From: Salvator merianae
Lineage: Eukaryota > Chordata > Lepidosauria > Squamata > Teiidae
NCBI GenBank assembly: GCA_003586115.2
Contig: QVOM02000034.1
Coordinates: forward strand, 19,574,684 to 19,638,683
DNA: 64,000 bases
Direction of reading: 5' to 3'
The notes under the pieces were generated by a model. The model made no database searches and was not told the origin of the DNA. It saw nothing but the letters and a program-made list of their open reading frames with translations. Both the position numbers and the translations under genes were made by a program. This document shows, piece by piece, positions 32,494-43,466 of this stretch (position 1 is its first letter; each line of letters opens with the position of its first letter).

Positions 32494-32765
32494 TAAGGGT
32501 GCCTCCAGACAGCAAGGGAGAAGCTGGATATAAAGGGAAGCCAGCTTTGCTCCTTGCCATGGCCTGCAAGAAATGCAAGAAGCTCCTCTGACTGTTACCA
32601 ACTGACTGTTGAAGTCGTCTGTCATTGTGTCACAAGAGAGTTCTGGGAACTTGCCATACACTTGCGGATCCTCTTCCTCTTGTTTTTGCTTGCAGAATGA
32701 GCTCCCGGAAGTCCCTTGCAACACTATGCCAAAGGACTTTTCCAGACAGCCGGCAAGTGAAAGCA
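32494..32765. other. possible TIR element, CCTCCAGACAGCAAG start
   Basis: AAGGGTGCCTCCAGACAGCA at the left is like ends at 28661 and 36127. The right end is not clear (TCCAGACAGCCGGCAAG at about 32740 is a direct, not inverted, match). Confidence 0.3.
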
Positions 32766-32853
32766 TACTGGCTAGTAAAAATAGTGCTGGATGTCCAGTA
32801 CTATTTTTTACTGCTGAATTAAGCAGCCAATGGATCGCAACAGTCTTGTCTTA

Positions 32854-33421
32854 GGGCCTTTTCGCACTGAGCTCCGTAGTCCGTTCCCAGTAGTTGGCTT
32901 CGGACCGGAGAGATTGGAGAACGCTGGCTGCCCTTTGCCAGAGGAACGGAACCGAAGCCGACCAGCAGAGGGAACAGTGTGAATGGCAGCCGCTAGTTCG
33001 GTACCGCACTCCGTAACATCGTGCTCCGCTTCGTAACCAGAGGGCTCCTTACGGAGCCAGCTTCGTAACAGCAGCTAGGCTGCCATGCCCAAAGGGCTAT
33101 CCTGGGCACGAAGCATCGGACTGGGGTACGGAGCATCGGACCGGGGTACGAAGCTTCGGACCATGCAAGCGCAGCCGCACCAGCCACGCCCGGCCGCCAT
33201 TTCAAACGCCAACGGGAGTGCAAAAGCACCGTGCCCGATCTTCGCTCCATTGCGCAGGTCGGAATGAATACAAGCTTTTACTTGTCTAGCCTTGCCCAGG
33301 ATCAGGTACGAATTGGGTATGATGTGGTTCGGATCGGGTGAGGTACGCACCCGCGGCAGTGCGAAAGCTCCGTTCCAGTGAACGGACAAGAACGTTCCAC
33401 CGCCGTAGTGCGAAAAGGCCC
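32854..33421. mobile_element. GC-rich TIR element, GGGCCTTTTCGCACT ends
   Basis: Left end GGGCCTTTTCGCACT and right end AGTGCGAAAAGGCCC are perfect inverted repeats of 15 bp. Length 568 bp. The inside is CpG-rich with degenerate repeats of CGGAGCATCGGACCGGGGTA / CGAAGCATCGG and GTTACGGAG-like units. Flanking trinucleotides TTA and ATA would fit a one-mismatch Harbinger-like TSD, but this is weak. The open frames inside look like chance frames in GC-rich DNA. Confidence 0.75.
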
Positions 33422-36126
33422 ATAGTGTCAGGGCTGCTGGGCATCCAACCATGATGCTTTCATGCCTTAATGCTCATAAGTCTCAATGAATGGGATCCCA
33501 TAGCTTTGCGTAAGAATGATGAGTTGCAGACTCCCAACAGGGAATGTTTCCCAATGCTGCAGTGCTGTTATTCCTGCTCCTTCACTGGCCACCTTTGAAA
33601 CTAGTACAAGTAGTTTCAAGAGGAAGGAGAACAGGCAGTTACCATTCGAGCAGTCCTGCACAGCCCTGCAGACTGTACTTAGAGAAAGGTAGTTTGGTCA
33701 CTGAAGGGTTTGAATTTATTCACTTTTTTTTTTTTTTTAAGCATATACTGGGCAATGATTGTGGCTAACTTGACTCCAGCAAAATTGTTAATGCTTGCAA
33801 GAGAGGGACCACAAGGTCTGGATCACATGTCCCTTGAAGCTGCTAACAGAGATATGCAAAATTCAATTCGTGCTTGCAAACTCGATTGATTCTCATTGCA
33901 AAATTTCAACTGAACTGAACTACACTGCTGCTTGGGAAAATGAAAACTTCAGTTGAATAGTCACATTTTTGCTCTGTTTTTGCCCATGAAGAGAGATTTT
34001 TCAATGGAAAAAAGCGGTATTTGTGAAAGCATGAAAATGAATGCAAAAAAATGCTTTTGATGTTACGGTTCAATGATGAAATCTGCCTGTCTCCACAGCA
34101 GTCTCACTGAATGAGCCTGAGGATGTTGCTCCAAGGGGCAAACATTTCTGTGTGCAGACTCAGGGGTAATAGTGGAACTGTTAAGCTCCTTTCTGAGGCT
34201 GCCTGAGTCTGTGAGAGCAGTCTGATTATGCAGAAGGGCCAGTGAAATGGAGAGACACCTGATATTCATATGAATGGAACAGAGCTTTTGCCACACAGCC
34301 CAATCATGCCACTTCTATACTACAGTCTCCACCTACTTTTGCAATGAATGTTTCATATATTAGAAAAAAGATGGATGCTGAGGGATGGGCATTGAAAAAC
34401 GGCTGCATTATTGGATTTAACAGCATTTTGGCTTCATTGTGTTGTGTTGCACAATATTTCCCAAAATCATAATTTTTACCACTTATAAAACTTCTCAAGG
34501 CACTTTGCAAAATAAAAAGATAGAAAACAATATTAAAATAGAGGTTGCATTCAGATGCCATAAAAGGGTCACCTTCTGCCTAACTTCTGTTCTTTCCTGG
34601 TAGACAGTAATCATGAATGTACGATTCACTACAGTCTTCAAGCTGCAAAACAGTCATCTGAAGTGCAGGATGGGATTTCCAACTCTGGAGTCAATCTTTT
34701 TCTAAAAGCAGTATTAGCAGTCAAAGGGGAGGGTGCATTGTGACATTTCCTGCTCTTATTCATAATTTCTAATTCATTTCTTTCCTGAGCTGTGGGAGCC
34801 AGGAAACTCATGATTTTGTGTTTTTAATGGGAAGAACTGCAAGCTTTAAAAATAGAAAATGGGAAGGAGATGGACAATAACACAAAATTTCTCTTTTTTT
34901 GTCCTCTGTAATTTTGGATATCTGGATCTTTGGAATTCTGGATGTATGGAATTCAGGAAATCCATGTGGTGGGTAGTGAAAAATGCAGCCAATCATGGGA
35001 AGATAGATACCATTGGTAGGTAAATGGCTGGTGGAAACTGCAGTCAAATGAATGCTGTGATCTGGCCAAAACAGCAGGCTCACAGTTGCACTATTGTAGA
35101 TCAATATGGAAGGCACTTTTATTATGCAGCTGGGAAAGGATAATCTTTTCCTCCAGGCACAACAGATATGTAGTTTCTCTCTTAGTCATAGAAGACTTGG
35201 GCGAAAACAACGAATCTTAAATAGGTTCATTTCAATCATTTACAACCAATAGACTACATAGATGTATCAGCATAAAACTGAAATAACAACCCAATTGAGT
35301 TCAAACAGGTGGAAGAACATATTACATTCACTTGTCAGTGCATATCAAATCTAATTAAACACTAGTGTCCAACAGCTTCTTTCAAGTTATAATATTTATT
35401 GCAAGAAATCTAGCAGCTAATAAAGTTGTCTTTTCATATATGTCAACTAAAAGGTTCCTAATTAGTTCAACATGCACCTAAAGATTACAATAGCAGGCAC
35501 CTCCCCTGCATGTCAGAGGTGAGAGTGTTCCCGGGGAACCTGCACAAGGAAGGACAACCACTAGTCATGGCTGCCATTGCCCTCACAGCTGTTTTCAGGC
35601 TTCCCATTGGCATCTGATTGGTCGCTGTGAGAAGAGACTACTAAAGTGGACACCTTTCTTAGGCTGCATTTATATGTGCACAGGAAGGTGTGAATTTCCT
35701 GATGCCTGCTACTGGAAACTTTCCCATCATGTGGAGGACAAATGGCACAGCGCTAGGGAACTGGCCCAGTTTGAAGCTGCACCATACAAATGGCCATTTC
35801 TTTTCTTCATGGGGGGGATGCAGTTCTGATGGCGTAGTGTTCACTGACAGACCCATGAACAGCTGAGTGACCGGGTATCACTCCAATAGCCATGCCTTGG
35901 AAGGCTTCCACCTCTGTTACAGCAGATGGCGGGAAGGAGCAGTGGCAGTGGTGACAGCTGTGCTGATTGTTGCCCCCAAATCACCTTCAGAGCTGGATTT
36001 CCCTGATTTGTAGAACCCGTTATACATGGGAAGTTAATATGGGCTGAGGCAGATTGAAACACACATCATGTACATGTGCAGACTTTAAGGACTTTCAGCT
36101 TATGACTAAATTTAGCATGCAGATTT
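33422..36126. other. mostly unannotated
   Basis: No gene recognised. A poly-T run lies at 33724-33738. AGAGATATGCAAAATTCAATT at about 33849 recalls a TAGRGATGTGC hAT end. TTAGGCTGCATTTATATGTG at about 35660 recalls the GGCTGCATTCACAC ends, but neither partner end could be fixed. Confidence 0.35.
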
Positions 36127-36578
36127 AAGGATGCCTCCACATGTGAGTAAAACCCCATTATTCTTCTGGGACTATACTGGGAATGCCATACATATCCATG
36201 GCATTCCTGGTATAGTCCCAGGTTAATTGTTCGGAAATCTGTAATATTACTATTATGGGAAATCCAGCAATAACACCAGATTTCTCGTAATACTGATTCC
36301 AGTCACAAGCTCTTAACTTGTCTGCCAGCTGTTTGCATTATCACTGCTGTTCAGAAATACCCAGATGCAGGAGAAAACAAACAGAAGTGGGTGAGTGCTT
36401 GCTAACATCCAGGTATTTCTGAACAGTCACGATAACACAAAGAGCTGGTGGATGAGGTAAGAGCCTAAGATTGTCCTGGGCTTGCGTCCTGCTGTCTGGT
36501 AGTGGCAGTGAGTGGCAATTGTAGGATGTAAAGAAGATCCTGCAATTTCATCTTGCTGTCTGGAGGAACCCTTAGACT
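36127..36578. mobile_element. palindromic element with two nested inverted repeats
   Basis: Ends AAGGATGCCTCCACATG and GCTGTCTGGAGGAACCCTT are weakly inverted. A first hairpin (36167-36222) is the TGGGACTATA core also at 18657. A second, longer inverted repeat pairs about 36309-36368 (GCTCTTAACTTGTCTGCCAG ... GTTCAGAAATACCCAGATG) with about 36409-36468. Confidence 0.6.
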
Positions 36579-36580
36579 TG

Positions 36581-36790
36581 GGCTACATTCACATGCAGTG
36601 AAAAAAGCATTCTTGAGGAGGCTTAGAGATGGTTGGTGGGGGGCAGTCTGCCCCTCCCTTTCTCATGAACTTTCTAGGTTAGAAAAGGTGGATTGGAGAT
36701 GGGATGAAAACATGAGGGTCACATGCTACAATCTTTAAATTGCTTCTGGATCACTTTTTTATTTTATTTTTTAGCATGTGAATGCAGACC
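36581..36790. mobile_element. TIR element, GGCTACATTCACATGC ends
   Basis: GGCTACATTCACATGCAGTG on the left and GCATGTGAATGCAGACC on the right. Interior blocks GAGGCTTAGAGATGGTTGGT and GGATTGGAGATGGGATG match 20443-20655. Confidence 0.65.
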
Positions 36791-36791
36791 T

Positions 36792-37283
36792 GGGCCCTTT
36801 TTGCACTTACCTTTCCCAGAACAAACTGTCTGCATTTGGGTCAGTTGTTCTGGGACAGCTGCTGCACCAGCTTTGAAGATCATGTGATCTTCAGAAGCAG
36901 CTTCTGGGTTCTCCAATGACTAGGAATGCAGGTACCTAGCCTTGGAGCCCCTGGGGGGTGGTATTTTGGTGGTGCAATCTTGCATGCTGCCAAAATGGGT
37001 TCCCCTGCTAAAATGGTCCATGGAGGTGTGCATCCTTCCACGCAACTCCCTATGTTTACTCATGAATAGACCGTGTTAGACATTTTTGAAAAGGTCTACC
37101 TCTATACTGGACTATGTGGCCATTTTAGATGATCCAGTTTGGTATATGCTCTGTCCAGTGCTGATGGAGCAGTCTAGCAGGAGGCTGGACTTCTCTGTTC
37201 CGTTCCAGAGTGCAGAAGAGAAAGGCCCAGAAGGTGTCTAAGTCTCACACTGTACTGGGATACTGGTAAGTGTGGAAAGGCCC
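36792..37283. mobile_element. family Y TIR element, ~490 bp
   Basis: Left end GGGCCCTTTTTGCACTTACC, right end GGTAAGTGTGGAAAGGCCC. Shares with 40776-41317, in order: GACTAGGAATGCAGGTACCT-like, ATTTTGGTGGTGCAAT, a short CTACC/GGTAG palindrome, TATGCTCTGTCCAGTGC and GATGGAGCAGTC. Confidence 0.7.
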
Positions 37284-39007
37284 TAGTTTGATCCAACAAG
37301 AGCACTTGTTGGGTTAGGTGCAGCCAAACCAAGCTGTGAGGTAGGTTTTGCCTCCCTGCCTCCCATCCTTACCAATCTTCTGGAATCTTTTTCTCTGAAT
37401 ACTTGCAGCCCTGAGGGGTAGAAAGGAAGTTTGAGGTGAATTTCATTCTGAGTTGATGTTTACTGGCATCCTTTTTCTTTCTACTTGTGGTGCTGCAACT
37501 GAAATGAATCCCGTTTTGAGTTTTCCATGCCACTGGAAAATACTTCTCTTTATGCAACCTGCTTGAGAAAAGAACTTTATCTTTTCTTTTTCTCCCCCCC
37601 CCCGCTATTTCTTTGCGTGGATGTGTGTTTTATTTATGGATTTATTTTTATCAATATAATATAATATAATACAAACCTAATAATACACTATTATACTATT
37701 ATAGTAATATAATAAAATTACATATCTTTTCAATTCTGCAGTGATCAATTTGTTGTCTTAATCAACATTTCCCCCTTTCCAACAGTTTTTAGTGATCTGG
37801 AGGAATGGGAAATGGACACTGCAAAAAAGAAAAAAAACTCTGTCAGCCCGGTTTCAATCAAACGGGGCACCGGGCAAGGGGAAATGAGTGAAATTGCTTC
37901 ACGGTGGAAACTTGTTGCAAAAGCACCTGGATCATTTGCAGGTGGCTCACGTCTCAAAGTCAATAGCTTGTCTGTGTCACAATGAAATTTCATTTTTAAA
38001 AACAACAGAGGCAGGAGTCTGGGTTAAGTACAATGGAAACATTCCCACCTGTTGCCCAGGAACAATTTCATTCAGTTCTTCAGGAGACAAATGGGGGAGA
38101 AAAGAAGAAAAATAGCCCAGTTTGTTGTTCAACAACTGCAGCTATTAAACTGTTTTCTCTCCTGTTGCAAGGTAAGGAGAGTGTGGGAGAGTACAATCTA
38201 GGGATGGGATGTGAAGCAAAAAAAAAAAAAAGTTACTATTTATTGAGCTTAAATAATTGTGGATGAACAGATAATAATAGTTTTTGTTTGATTATAATTT
38301 TTAATTGAGTAAGCAATGCAAGGATGCCTGTGGTATTAAAATGACTTTTTTAAAATGAGTGTGGTTCCTGTTCATGACCTAATTATCACCACCTGTACTT
38401 CTTCACATTTAATTTACTACTGACCTCATAGTTCACCACTCTCAGGGCCCAGTCATGAGTGTTATCAAATAGAGATTTTTTTCAAAAGTCCCTTTTAAAA
38501 ATGCACCCTTTCTCAAGACAAAAACAAAAACAGGCATTCAAACTTCTACCTCATTCCTTCACCTTGAAGCCTGGTAAAACCTTCCTAGCAGCAAATGCTC
38601 ATCACTGTTTGGCTGCCACCAGCTCAATTTTCTGGGACCCTGATGGGTTCGGGGCCAGCAGCATTTGTTCTCATGCTGCATTTGGCTAGATTTCCCTCCT
38701 CTGTCCCCTCCTAATGCAATTTGAAAGAATGAATCCCTGTTGAAAGAAAATTTTCCATTTGAAGAAGAGATGGACTTTCCAAGACTTTGAGGTGAGGTAA
38801 GGTGCATGCAGGGGTGAAATATTTGGTATTCCTCACCCTAAATTCTCCAATAAAGCATCTCTTACAATGGGACTGATCACAGCCCATGTGTTGTAAATAC
38901 AAGACAACACTTTTTCAAGTTAATGATGCTTAGGGCACAATAAATGTCTTCATTTTTTAAAGTCACAATAATCTTTGGGGGGGTTGTTTATATGTATATT
39001 GTTTTGG
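37284..39007. other. mostly unannotated; AT-rich simple tract at 37650-37720
   Basis: ATATAATATAATAC-like low complexity at 37655-37720 and short poly-A tracts. A CTCCTGTTGCAAG|GTAAGG sequence at about 38172 looks like a donor, but the exon it would close is unconvincing. Confidence 0.4.
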
Positions 39008-39170
39008 GGTACTACTGAGTCATGACCAACTCCTGGTTGACTGCATGGGCACCTCCATGGGCATCTCTCTGCAATTTTCTTGGCAGAGATACTGAAGTGG
39101 CTTGCCATTGCCTACTTCATGGGAGAAGTTGGGGATTAAACCGGCAACTCTCTGCTTTCCATGCTACAGA
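39008..39170 (-). mobile_element. Sauria-like tRNA-derived SINE, minus
   Basis: GTACTACTGAGTCATGACCA, GTTGACTGCATGGGCACCTC, TCTTGGCAGAGATACTGAAG, GATTAAACCGGCAACTCTC: the reverse complement of the SINE at 8702-8897 from tail to head. Confidence 0.65.
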
Positions 39171-40288
39171 TATTTCTGCGTTCAAGTTTCAGAAATAGCT
39201 CCATCATTAAAAGTGCCACAATACCATTTGTAGTTTTTATATATTTATCTATATATAGAATACTACAATAAACAAACCTGAGATGATACAAAAAATAAAT
39301 TATTTGTTTTCTAGATGCAATAGATTAGGAATACTCAACTTCAGCCCTCCAAATGTTCTTAAATTACAATTCACAACATTTAACTTGCATCAGTTAAGCA
39401 ATACAAACAAAGGCAAACCTGCAGTGATAGTTATGAACCATGGCAGGATTCACATGGCACTATAGAGGATCCTGACGGGCATGAGAACTGCATGATCTTG
39501 CATGCATTGGGCCACCATCCTGAAGCAAAGGGTTGGAAAATGCACGGAAAAGCATTCTGGTGGAACTTTCTGCCATTCTACTTGCTGCCACCACTGTGTG
39601 GATGGATGACGACAGCTGCAGTGACCTGCCCTTGACACAGCCTACCCACAGCCATTTAGCAAAGAGCAGAAAGTGGTGGATTTCAGGGGCCACTTCCTGT
39701 GCTTCAGTCCTGATTCTGACATTAGCATGACTTAGAGTGAGTGGGGCATGAGAACACTCTGCTTCCAGGCTGGAGCAATGCTTACTGTCACTACAAGGTA
39801 CTAAACCAAAAAAAACGCTCAAAACAGACTAATATTCTTTCTTTAAAAATGAACAAAAATATATTTAAAACTAATAAAACTAAATAAAGAAACAGAAATG
39901 CTGAACTTGAAATGTAGCTGCAGGAGGCATTAAAAATGTCCTCATTGGAAAGGTGTTGAAGTTTAATGGCAACACTCATCAGCACTTTCTCTCTGGCTGG
40001 ATTCATATAAGGAGGGGATGGAGCAATAGTGCTGTATTTAATGTGATGATGTGTGGTCCCACACACCAATGGCCTTGCTTGCCGAGATCAAAGCTGGGGA
40101 TACTTCACATTTTATCATGGAAGATGGGGAGGGGGCTTCCTCTCCACCCCTACCGTCACAATCACAGCCAGGGTATTCCCAGTTGTGATCATGATCCGCT
40201 GTCTGAATTAAAGTGAGAAAATCCCAAGAATTGATTCTTATGGAACTTATTAAATTCTTTATTTATTTTTAAAGATTTTCATTTAAAA

Positions 40289-40289
<1 letters not shown>

Positions 40290-40339
<50 letters not shown>

Positions 40340-40347
40340 TTATTTAT
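40290..40347 (+). repeat. (TCTA)n microsatellite
   Basis: About 12 uninterrupted ATCT units then TATTTATTTATC. Confidence 0.95.
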
Positions 40348-40770
40348 CCTACCTTATACTGGAAGGTCTCAGGGTGGGGTGGGTTACAACAGCAAAAACA
40401 AATTCAAAAGAACCCACTAAAACTTCACTATTTTCTACACTGATTAACAACTGGGCTTCTGCATTTTGGAATAAGCAAAGCTTCAAAGGTTGCCCTAGGT
40501 AGGGGTGCATTTCAGTGGTCCAGATGTGAAAAGACAAGTTCCTGAGTCACTGAGGTCAGAGCCTCATGTTGAGGAAAGGACAGAACTGCTATACCAACCA
40601 AAGATGCACAAACACCCTCCACACACACCAACTCCACCTGTTGTTCAAAAAGGGGAAAGAGGCCAGTAAACACATTGAGATCATGAATCGTAGCTGCATA
40701 AGGAAGGATTTCTTCTCTTAAACAGATCTCAGGACTTTTCTGCAAGCCAGACAGAGAACTCAACTGAAGT
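40340..40770 (-). repeat. repeat with L2-like 3' tail, minus
   Basis: ATCCTACCTTATACTGGAAGG then TCTCAGGGTGGGGTGGGTTAC is the complement of the L2-type end. The body (TGCATTTCAGTGGTCCAGAT, CAGAGAACTCAACTG) is diverged. Confidence 0.5.
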
Positions 40771-40775
40771 AACCT

Positions 40776-41317
40776 GGGCTATTTCTGCACTTATCTGTGC
40801 TGGAAGGCTCCAGCTGTAACAGCTCCAATAGATAAAGCTGCTCCAGAACAAGACTGTTCACACTTGGTCAACCTGTTTCAGGACAGGTCCCAAGCTGTCC
40901 CTCACTGCTCTGAAGCTTGGAGGAGTTTGGAGCCTGGCTGTGAGGGTTCTGATGACCAGGAATGAATGTTCCTAGCTTTACAGTTCCAGGGGGAGTTATT
41001 TTGGTGGTGCAATTTGGTGTGCTGACAAAATGGGTCCCCGCTAGACAGAAAAGGAGGTGTAAGCCCTTCCACATGCTTCCCTGTTCCATTCTAGCAGTCC
41101 CTAGACTGCCAGTAGACCTTTTAAAAGAGGTCTACCAGCATCCCTATTTAGGTAGTCATTTTGGTCACTTAAACCAGGCTGTGCTCTGTCCAGTGCAGAT
41201 GGAGCAGTCAAGCAGAGAGCTGTGCCTCTTCTGTTCCACATCAAATGCAGAACAAGAGGCCCAGAGAGGTTCTAGGCCTTCTCCTATACCGTGATACCAG
41301 CAAGTGTGGAAAAGGCC
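40776..41317. mobile_element. family Y TIR element, ~540 bp
   Basis: Left end GGGCTATTTCTGCACTTA, right end AAGTGTGGAAAAGGCC. Interior matches 36792-37283 throughout; the central palindrome GTAGACCTTTTAAAAGAGGT|CTAC is well kept at about 41110-41134. Confidence 0.7.
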
Positions 41318-41409
41318 TTGGTCCTGGAGGGATTAAGTCTGAACTTGTTTCTGATCATCCAGACCCCCACTACCTCCAGACACTGGGTCAGGATGTCCGC
41401 AGCATCACT

Positions 41410-41485
41410 GGGACAGCTATTTGTTATTTATTTCTTTGCATTTTATCCCGCTCTGTGCCTGAAGTTTTACATGGTGAGCTATAGC
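41410..41485 (-). repeat. L2-like 3' tail fragment, minus
   Basis: TTATTTATTTCTTTGCATTT then TATCCCGCTCTGTGCCTGAAG. Confidence 0.4.
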
Positions 41486-41825
41486 AATAAAAACAAAACA
41501 TAAGGGGTGGAGATGCAGAATGTCATCGACTTATACTGAGGATATTTCACTCCATACCAATGGGTGATCTCTCGTCTGCATGTCTAAAAAGTTCAAGAGA
41601 AAGAGGTATGCTCTGCACAGCTTCCAGGATTTTGGCCACTCACAGCAGGGCTCATTTCTTTCTCTCGCGTTCTCTTTCTGAGAGGCTAGGATCCCGGGAT
41701 GATCTCTTTATGCAGGATGCACCACTGCCTCCTTTACAGATGAGGGTGCAACCCTGCTCTTATGGATTCATTTAGTACCTCCTGGATGCAAACCTTTACC
41801 TTCCATCCAGCTGCTCAGAGCTCTC

Positions 41826-41895
41826 AATCAATCAATCGATCAATCAATCGATCAATCGATCGATCGATCGATCGATCAATCAATCAATCAATTTA
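41826..41895 (+). repeat. (ATCA/ATCG)n microsatellite
   Basis: AATCAATCAATCGATC units, with a run of pure ATCG in the middle. Next to a short L2-like tail (TTTATTTATATACTACCTTA). Confidence 0.95.
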
Positions 41896-42071
41896 TTTAT
41901 ATACTACCTTACCAAATATTGCTCAAGGCAGAACAAGAAAACGCGAAACAATTTATAAGCAATAGAAAATGTAATAATATAATAGCAACCATAATGTAAT
42001 ACAGTCTTTATAAAATGAAGCAAAACCAGGGAAAGGACATGGATTAAAAATATGACCCTTTCTGTACTGGG

Positions 42072-43351
42072 TAGGGGTGTGCACGAAGCTTCGTAGCATT
42101 CGATTTTCGATCGAATTTCGTGATTCCGTGCCCTTCGCATCGAATGCGAAGGGCACCAGAAATCACGAATGCGAATTGCGAAGGTCCCTCAATTTTTCGA
42201 AGTATTTCGGGACCTTCGCAATTTGCCAAAGTCTCACCTCTCTAGGCTGTCAGCGCTGGCGCTGACAGCCTAGGGTGAATCAGCCAGCCAGCAGCGAGTG
42301 GAAGTGCAGAAAATTCAACGGAAGGGAGGGATTCCCTTCCCGTTGATTTTCCTTCTCTTCCCCTCACTGACTCACCCCCCCTAGGCTGTCAGCGCGAGCG
42401 CTGACAGCATAGGGTGAATGAGGCAGCCGGCAGCCATCGGAAACAGAGCAATCAAGGCGAACGGAAGACCTTTGCCTTGATTTTTCTGCTTCCGATGGCG
42501 CTCGCCTCTCTCTCATCCCCCCCCCAGTCTGTCATTACACTGACAGACTGGGGGGGGAATGAGAGAGAGGCGAGCGCCATCCGAAGCAGAGAAATTAAGG
42601 CAAAGGTCTTCCCTTCGCCTTGATTTATCTGCTTCCGATGGCGCTCGCCTCTCTCTCATCCCCCCCCCAGTCTGTCATCAGACTGACAGACTGCGGCGGG
42701 AGTGAGAGAGCGCGCTGCGCCATCGGAAGCAGATAAATCAAGGCGAACGGAAGACCTTTTTGCCTTGATTTCTCTGCTTCCGATGGCGCTCGCCTCTCTC
42801 TCATCCCCCCCCCAGTCTGTCATCAGACTGACAGACTGCGGCGGGAGTGAGAGAGCGCGCTGCGCCATCGGAAGCAGATAAATCAAGGCGAACGGAAGAC
42901 CTTTTCGCCTTGATTTCTCTGCTTCAGATGGCGCTCGCCTCTCTCTCATCCCCCCCCCCAGTCTGTCATCAGACTGACAGACTGCGGCGGGAGTGAGAGA
43001 GTGCGCTGCGCCATCAGAAGCAGATAAATCAAGGTGAACGGAAGACCTTTTTGCCTTGATTTCTCTGCTTCCGATGGCGCTCGCCTCTCTCTCATCCCCC
43101 CCCCAGTCTGTCATTACACTGACAGACTGGGGGGGGGGAATGAGAGAGAGGCGAGCGCAATCCGAAGCAGAGAAATTAAGGCAAAGCTCTTCCCTTCGCC
43201 TTGATTTATCTGCTTCCGTTCGCGGCGAAGATTTTCGCCGCGAAAACGAAGGGCTTCATTTTCGTGCGTATTTTTTCGCACGAAAACGAAGCCTAGGAGC
43301 TTTGCGGTCCTGCGAAGCGAAAAGGGAAAAGTGCCTTCGTGCACATCCCTA
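42072..43351. mobile_element. 1.28-kb hAT element built of tandem palindromes
   Basis: Perfect 8-bp TSD GTACTGGG at 42064-42071 and 43352-43359. Ends TAGGGGTGTGCACGAAG and CTTCGTGCACATCCCTA are inverted with one mismatch. Next to the ends are CGAAGGGC/GCGAAGGG-type and TTCGCACGAAAACGAAG palindromes. The middle has two GGCTGTCAGCGC palindromes (42245, 42383) and then five tandem units (about 145-bp period) each with two palindrome centres: AGTCTGTCA...TGACAGACT and AATCAAGG...CCTTGATT. No transposase frame: the 152-codon frame on minus is a by-product of the repeats. Confidence 0.88.
42526..43130. repeat. tandem array of palindromic ~145-bp units
   Basis: The AGTCTGTCA centre recurs at 42526, 42669, 42814, 42960 and 43105, spacings 143, 145, 146 and 145. 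Outer copies have the centre TCATTACACTGA and a G9 flank; inner copies have TCATCAGACTGA with TGCGGCGGGAGTGAG, so units are of two types. Confidence 0.85.
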
Positions 43352-43466
43352 GTACTGGGTTTTCTTCTGAGTATATTGTGGAAAAAGAACCTGCCATCTA
43401 CATGTTAGTGCAGACTTATGGCAGGCCCAGGTATAAGCTGGAATAAGGCCCAGTGTAGAAAAGGCC

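Larger units (their letters stand above)
42055..43466. mobile_element. outer MITE (CCCTTTCTGTACTGGG ends) split by a hAT element
   Basis: Left piece CCCTTTCTGTACTGGG (42055-42071) and right piece 43352-43466, which ends GGAATAAGGCCCAGTGTAGA and AAAGGCC. With the insert removed this is a copy of the 11112 hairpin family (CTGCCATCTACATGTTAGTG and AGACTTATGGCAGGC also match 11168-11202). The split point carries the 8-bp TSD of the insert. Confidence 0.75.

Noticed and set aside
37985..38175. Possible exon ending at a TGCAAG|GTAAGG donor
   Set aside because: No strong acceptor or recognisable protein; a lone donor-like sequence is expected by chance in this length.
40290..41895. CRISPR-like arrays at the ATCT and ATCG tracts
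   Set aside because: Simple microsatellites without spacers, in a vertebrate genome.
42414..43352. 152-codon minus frame and companions at 42.4-43.3 kb, read as repetitive proteins
   Set aside because: They translate the tandem palindrome array of the hAT element; the repeated SDDRLGG-type peptide follows from the DNA repeat.
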